A stretch of 64,000 nucleotides of DNA from Wuchereria bancrofti (lineage: Eukaryota; Nematoda; Chromadorea; Rhabditida; Onchocercidae). Made by a program: the position numbers and the translations under genes. The DNA lies in assembly GCA_005281725.1 (NCBI GenBank), contig SSBO01000009.1, forward strand, positions 644,585 to 708,584, written 5' to 3'. The notes under the pieces are model-generated. The model saw only the letters and a program-made list of their open reading frames with translations, made no database searches and was not told the DNA's origin. Numbering within the stretch: position 1 is the first letter of the stretch; each line of letters starts with the position of its first letter. Of this stretch, positions 62,101-64,000 are shown one piece after another.

Positions 62101-63930
62101 AGCGATCATAATTCCTTCCAGATTACTGCAGTTCAAATTTTGTCATCTTATGCCAATTTTCTCAGTAGCATTCCATGTTAAAGAAAACTTGTTGAAAAAT
62201 TTAAAAAAAAAATCTGTTTTACTCTTCGCTTTATCTCTTATTGTGCTGCTTTATCTCTTATTGTGTTTCTGCTTAAACATATTCCATTTTTATAACATTT
62301 CAATTTTTTTTTCGGCATATAGGATACCATGTACACAGTGGTTTATTTAATTAAATATGCATGCGACGCATTAGTGCATATGTAACTCAACAAAATCATC
62401 TCTATGTTCAATTTAGATAATTTTCATAAATATGATTAAAATGGTTCATATGAAAGTTACTGAACTGACAATTTGATTTTGTAACTGCTCATGCAAATAA
62501 AAATTTCTGAATTTTAAAGATGAGATTATTGAAATTTAGAAAAATTCCACGAAAGCATATGCTGCAAAACAAAAAAAAAAAATTAAAAAATTACCTTCAT
62601 ATCTTTAACTGTATGAATATACACTATATCTTCCAGGCAAACTACCATATACTGCAAATAAATGTATTAATTAAGCTCTGCTATCTAAAAGTCACTTCGA
62701 AATAGATTGAAGCATTTTTTTTTCTTCAGTTTTTGAAGAGCATCAATGAGTGTTTGAGCATCCAGTTTTTATTTTTGATTTTCAAAATACTTTAAATTAA
62801 CTCTAATATATTGAAAATGGAACTTCGAGAATAACGAAAAATTTACGTCACGATTTAATTTCACTGCTAGTACTGTATTTGTGTAGCTTTGAGCACAAAT
62901 CTCATTGTTTTTCTGGAAATGATAAATTCGAAGTTTACGCGGTGCCTGCGTCGATACCAGCATTAAAAGACTGGATGAGAAGAGACGTTCAATGAGCATA
63001 ATTTCGGAAACTTCTATAATTGGAATAATAAAAGACATTTACTTCGAAATGTATAAGGAGCAGTTTGATAATTCAATTTTTTGAAGTTAAAGTTGAACAG
63101 TAAGCATAGCTAAATACGTATTCTGAAATCTCTGTCGGATGATTCGAATGACTTCTAAGTTCCTTTCAACTTCTAAAACACATTTTCTACCGTATCTCGA
63201 AACTGTCCTGATATTGTTAAATCGATTCTTTTCAGTAGAATGACAACGTCAGACTTTATGAGAAGTGCACCGACGAAATTAAGATAGTCCTAGTATTTCC
63301 CCAATTCTTGTACACCTTAAAGTTTGACAAGAAATCATTCGATTTCTTAAAGATATAACGATGGTAATCGACCTTACCTATATTCTTCTTTTTGTCATCT
63401 GAAAACTGTCTATAACTTTCGTGAATTAAGTCAAGCTTATCGGTTTTTTTGATTGAATATAATGCATAATTGGATGCTGCACCCAAAGCAATCGATCTGT
63501 AACGGTATTGAGTTATTTCATTAACAATTTCATTTAGTTTTTTTATTTCATTCCATATTATTTCATTTATTTCATATCATTTACAGTTATTTCATTTATT
63601 TCACTAAACTGATTACTCAGGTGCTGAACACTATGAAACTTGGAAAAAAAAAAAACCTATGAAAAGAAGAACTGCATTACCTACATAGATGGGAAAATAA
63701 AACAGATCTTCATAGGTCAAACAATTTCTTATAGCTCAAAAAAAGTACTTTGATATTTCAAAAGGCTAAGTGTATCATGCTTTTATTCACGTAGCATCTG
63801 CCATCGCAGAATTAACTCTTTCAGTTGAGACCTGCTCGACATACTTAAAAAAAAACGGAGCTTACGTAGCATCCTGATTGAAGCCAACAAAAGATAATTC
63901 TTCAGGTGACAATTCATCATCCAGTGACAT
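59125..63930 (-). CDS. atg-18: Autophagy PROPPIN ATG-18/WIPI1-2 orthologue
   Basis: Ten exons: 63930-63866, 63496-63378, 63013-62847, 62651-62595, 61335-61212, 60891-60702, 60626-60510, 60200-60042, 59627-59522, 59265-59125; in phase, 414 aa. It is a seven-bladed beta-propeller: [23 protein letters not shown] (blade 1), [72 protein letters not shown], then [20 protein letters not shown] and [13 protein letters not shown]. Then come [27 protein letters not shown]...[11 protein letters not shown] and [14 protein letters not shown]. PROPPINs bind PI3P and recruit the ATG16/ATG2 machinery to forming autophagosomes. The PI3P-binding FRRG motif reads FTRG here (235-238). The exon 9 donor may be at 59510, adding four residues. 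Five extra residues (ADIFP) enter at the exon 4/5 junction. The exon carrying the ATG begins at a TTTACAG acceptor, so trans-splicing or an upstream exon beyond the window is possible. Confidence 0.88.
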
Positions 63931-64000
63931 CGGTGGCTCAGTTGTTAGGCGAGTTACTATTACCTGTAAAGTCCATAAAGCACCATTTCCCAAATTCGAT

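Noticed and set aside
62096..62350. 84-codon plus-strand ORF inside an ATG-18 intron
   Set aside because: AT-rich hydrophobic translation with no start or acceptor context; lies opposite the intron between exons 4 and 5.

Overview
The window looks like chromosomal DNA of a nematode, most likely a filarial (spirurid) worm. It is very AT-rich. Genes are split into many short exons with TTTCAG/TTTTAG acceptors and AT-rich introns. The gene families fit a nematode: a DC-STAMP-domain protein like the sperm protein SPE-42, a secreted protein with two ShKT domains, a TGF-beta ligand, and PHF14 and ATG-18 orthologues. The filarial assignment is an inference; the sequence carries no species marker that I can read directly. 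A block of human-type satellite with Alu fragments at 55593-56388 is flanked by Ns and is almost certainly assembly contamination. No prokaryotic genes, tRNA, rRNA or CRISPR arrays were recognised.

Layout. 0-5 kb, minus strand: the 5' part of a SPE-42-like gene that appears to run off the left edge (308-2104), and a complete TGF-beta ligand gene (3254-5028). 6.8-7.6 kb, plus: only the last three exons of a malic enzyme. 8.15-9.45 kb: a GCATGC-rich hierarchical satellite, followed by AT-rich DNA and a polypyrimidine tract. 13.0-14.6 kb, minus: an unusually GC-rich six-exon zinc-finger gene of unknown function. 14.6-19.4 kb: non-coding, with a 19-bp tandem array interrupted by a 622-bp solo LTR with a matching 5-bp target duplication. 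19.4-29.3 kb, plus: three genes, an EXOSC6/MTR3 exosome subunit, a CCCH plus CHY zinc-finger protein and a TMEM72-like membrane protein. 32.5-33.8 kb, minus: the complex II assembly factor SDHAF3. 35.5-42.6 kb, minus: a 22-exon PHF14. 43.4-44.0 kb: three copies of a 209-bp repeat. 47.3-51.0 kb, plus: a retinol-dehydrogenase-like short-chain dehydrogenase. 55.1-58.1 kb, plus: the ShKT protein carrying the contaminating insert. 59.1-63.9 kb, minus: ATG-18/WIPI.

Exon models were built by hand from splice signals, and reading-frame phase was checked across every junction. For the complete genes the exon lengths sum to whole codon numbers (TGF-beta 226 aa, zinc-finger protein 337, MTR3 262, CCCH-CHY 664, TMEM72-like 160, SDHAF3 123, PHF14 790, SDR 332, ShKT 258, ATG-18 414). 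Family assignments rest on remembered motifs, not on a database search.

The genes do not form an obvious pathway cluster. They cover signalling (TGF-beta), RNA decay (MTR3, possibly the CCCH-CHY protein), mitochondria (SDHAF3, malic enzyme remnant), chromatin (PHF14), lipid or retinoid redox (SDR), autophagy (ATG-18), fertilisation (SPE-42-like) and secretion (ShKT). The points most worth a second look are the TGF-beta ligand that lacks the WxxW tryptophans, the FTRG in place of FRRG in ATG-18, the orphan malic-enzyme 3' end, the GC-rich zinc-finger gene, the nested solo LTR, and the human satellite that has split and duplicated an exon of the ShKT gene.
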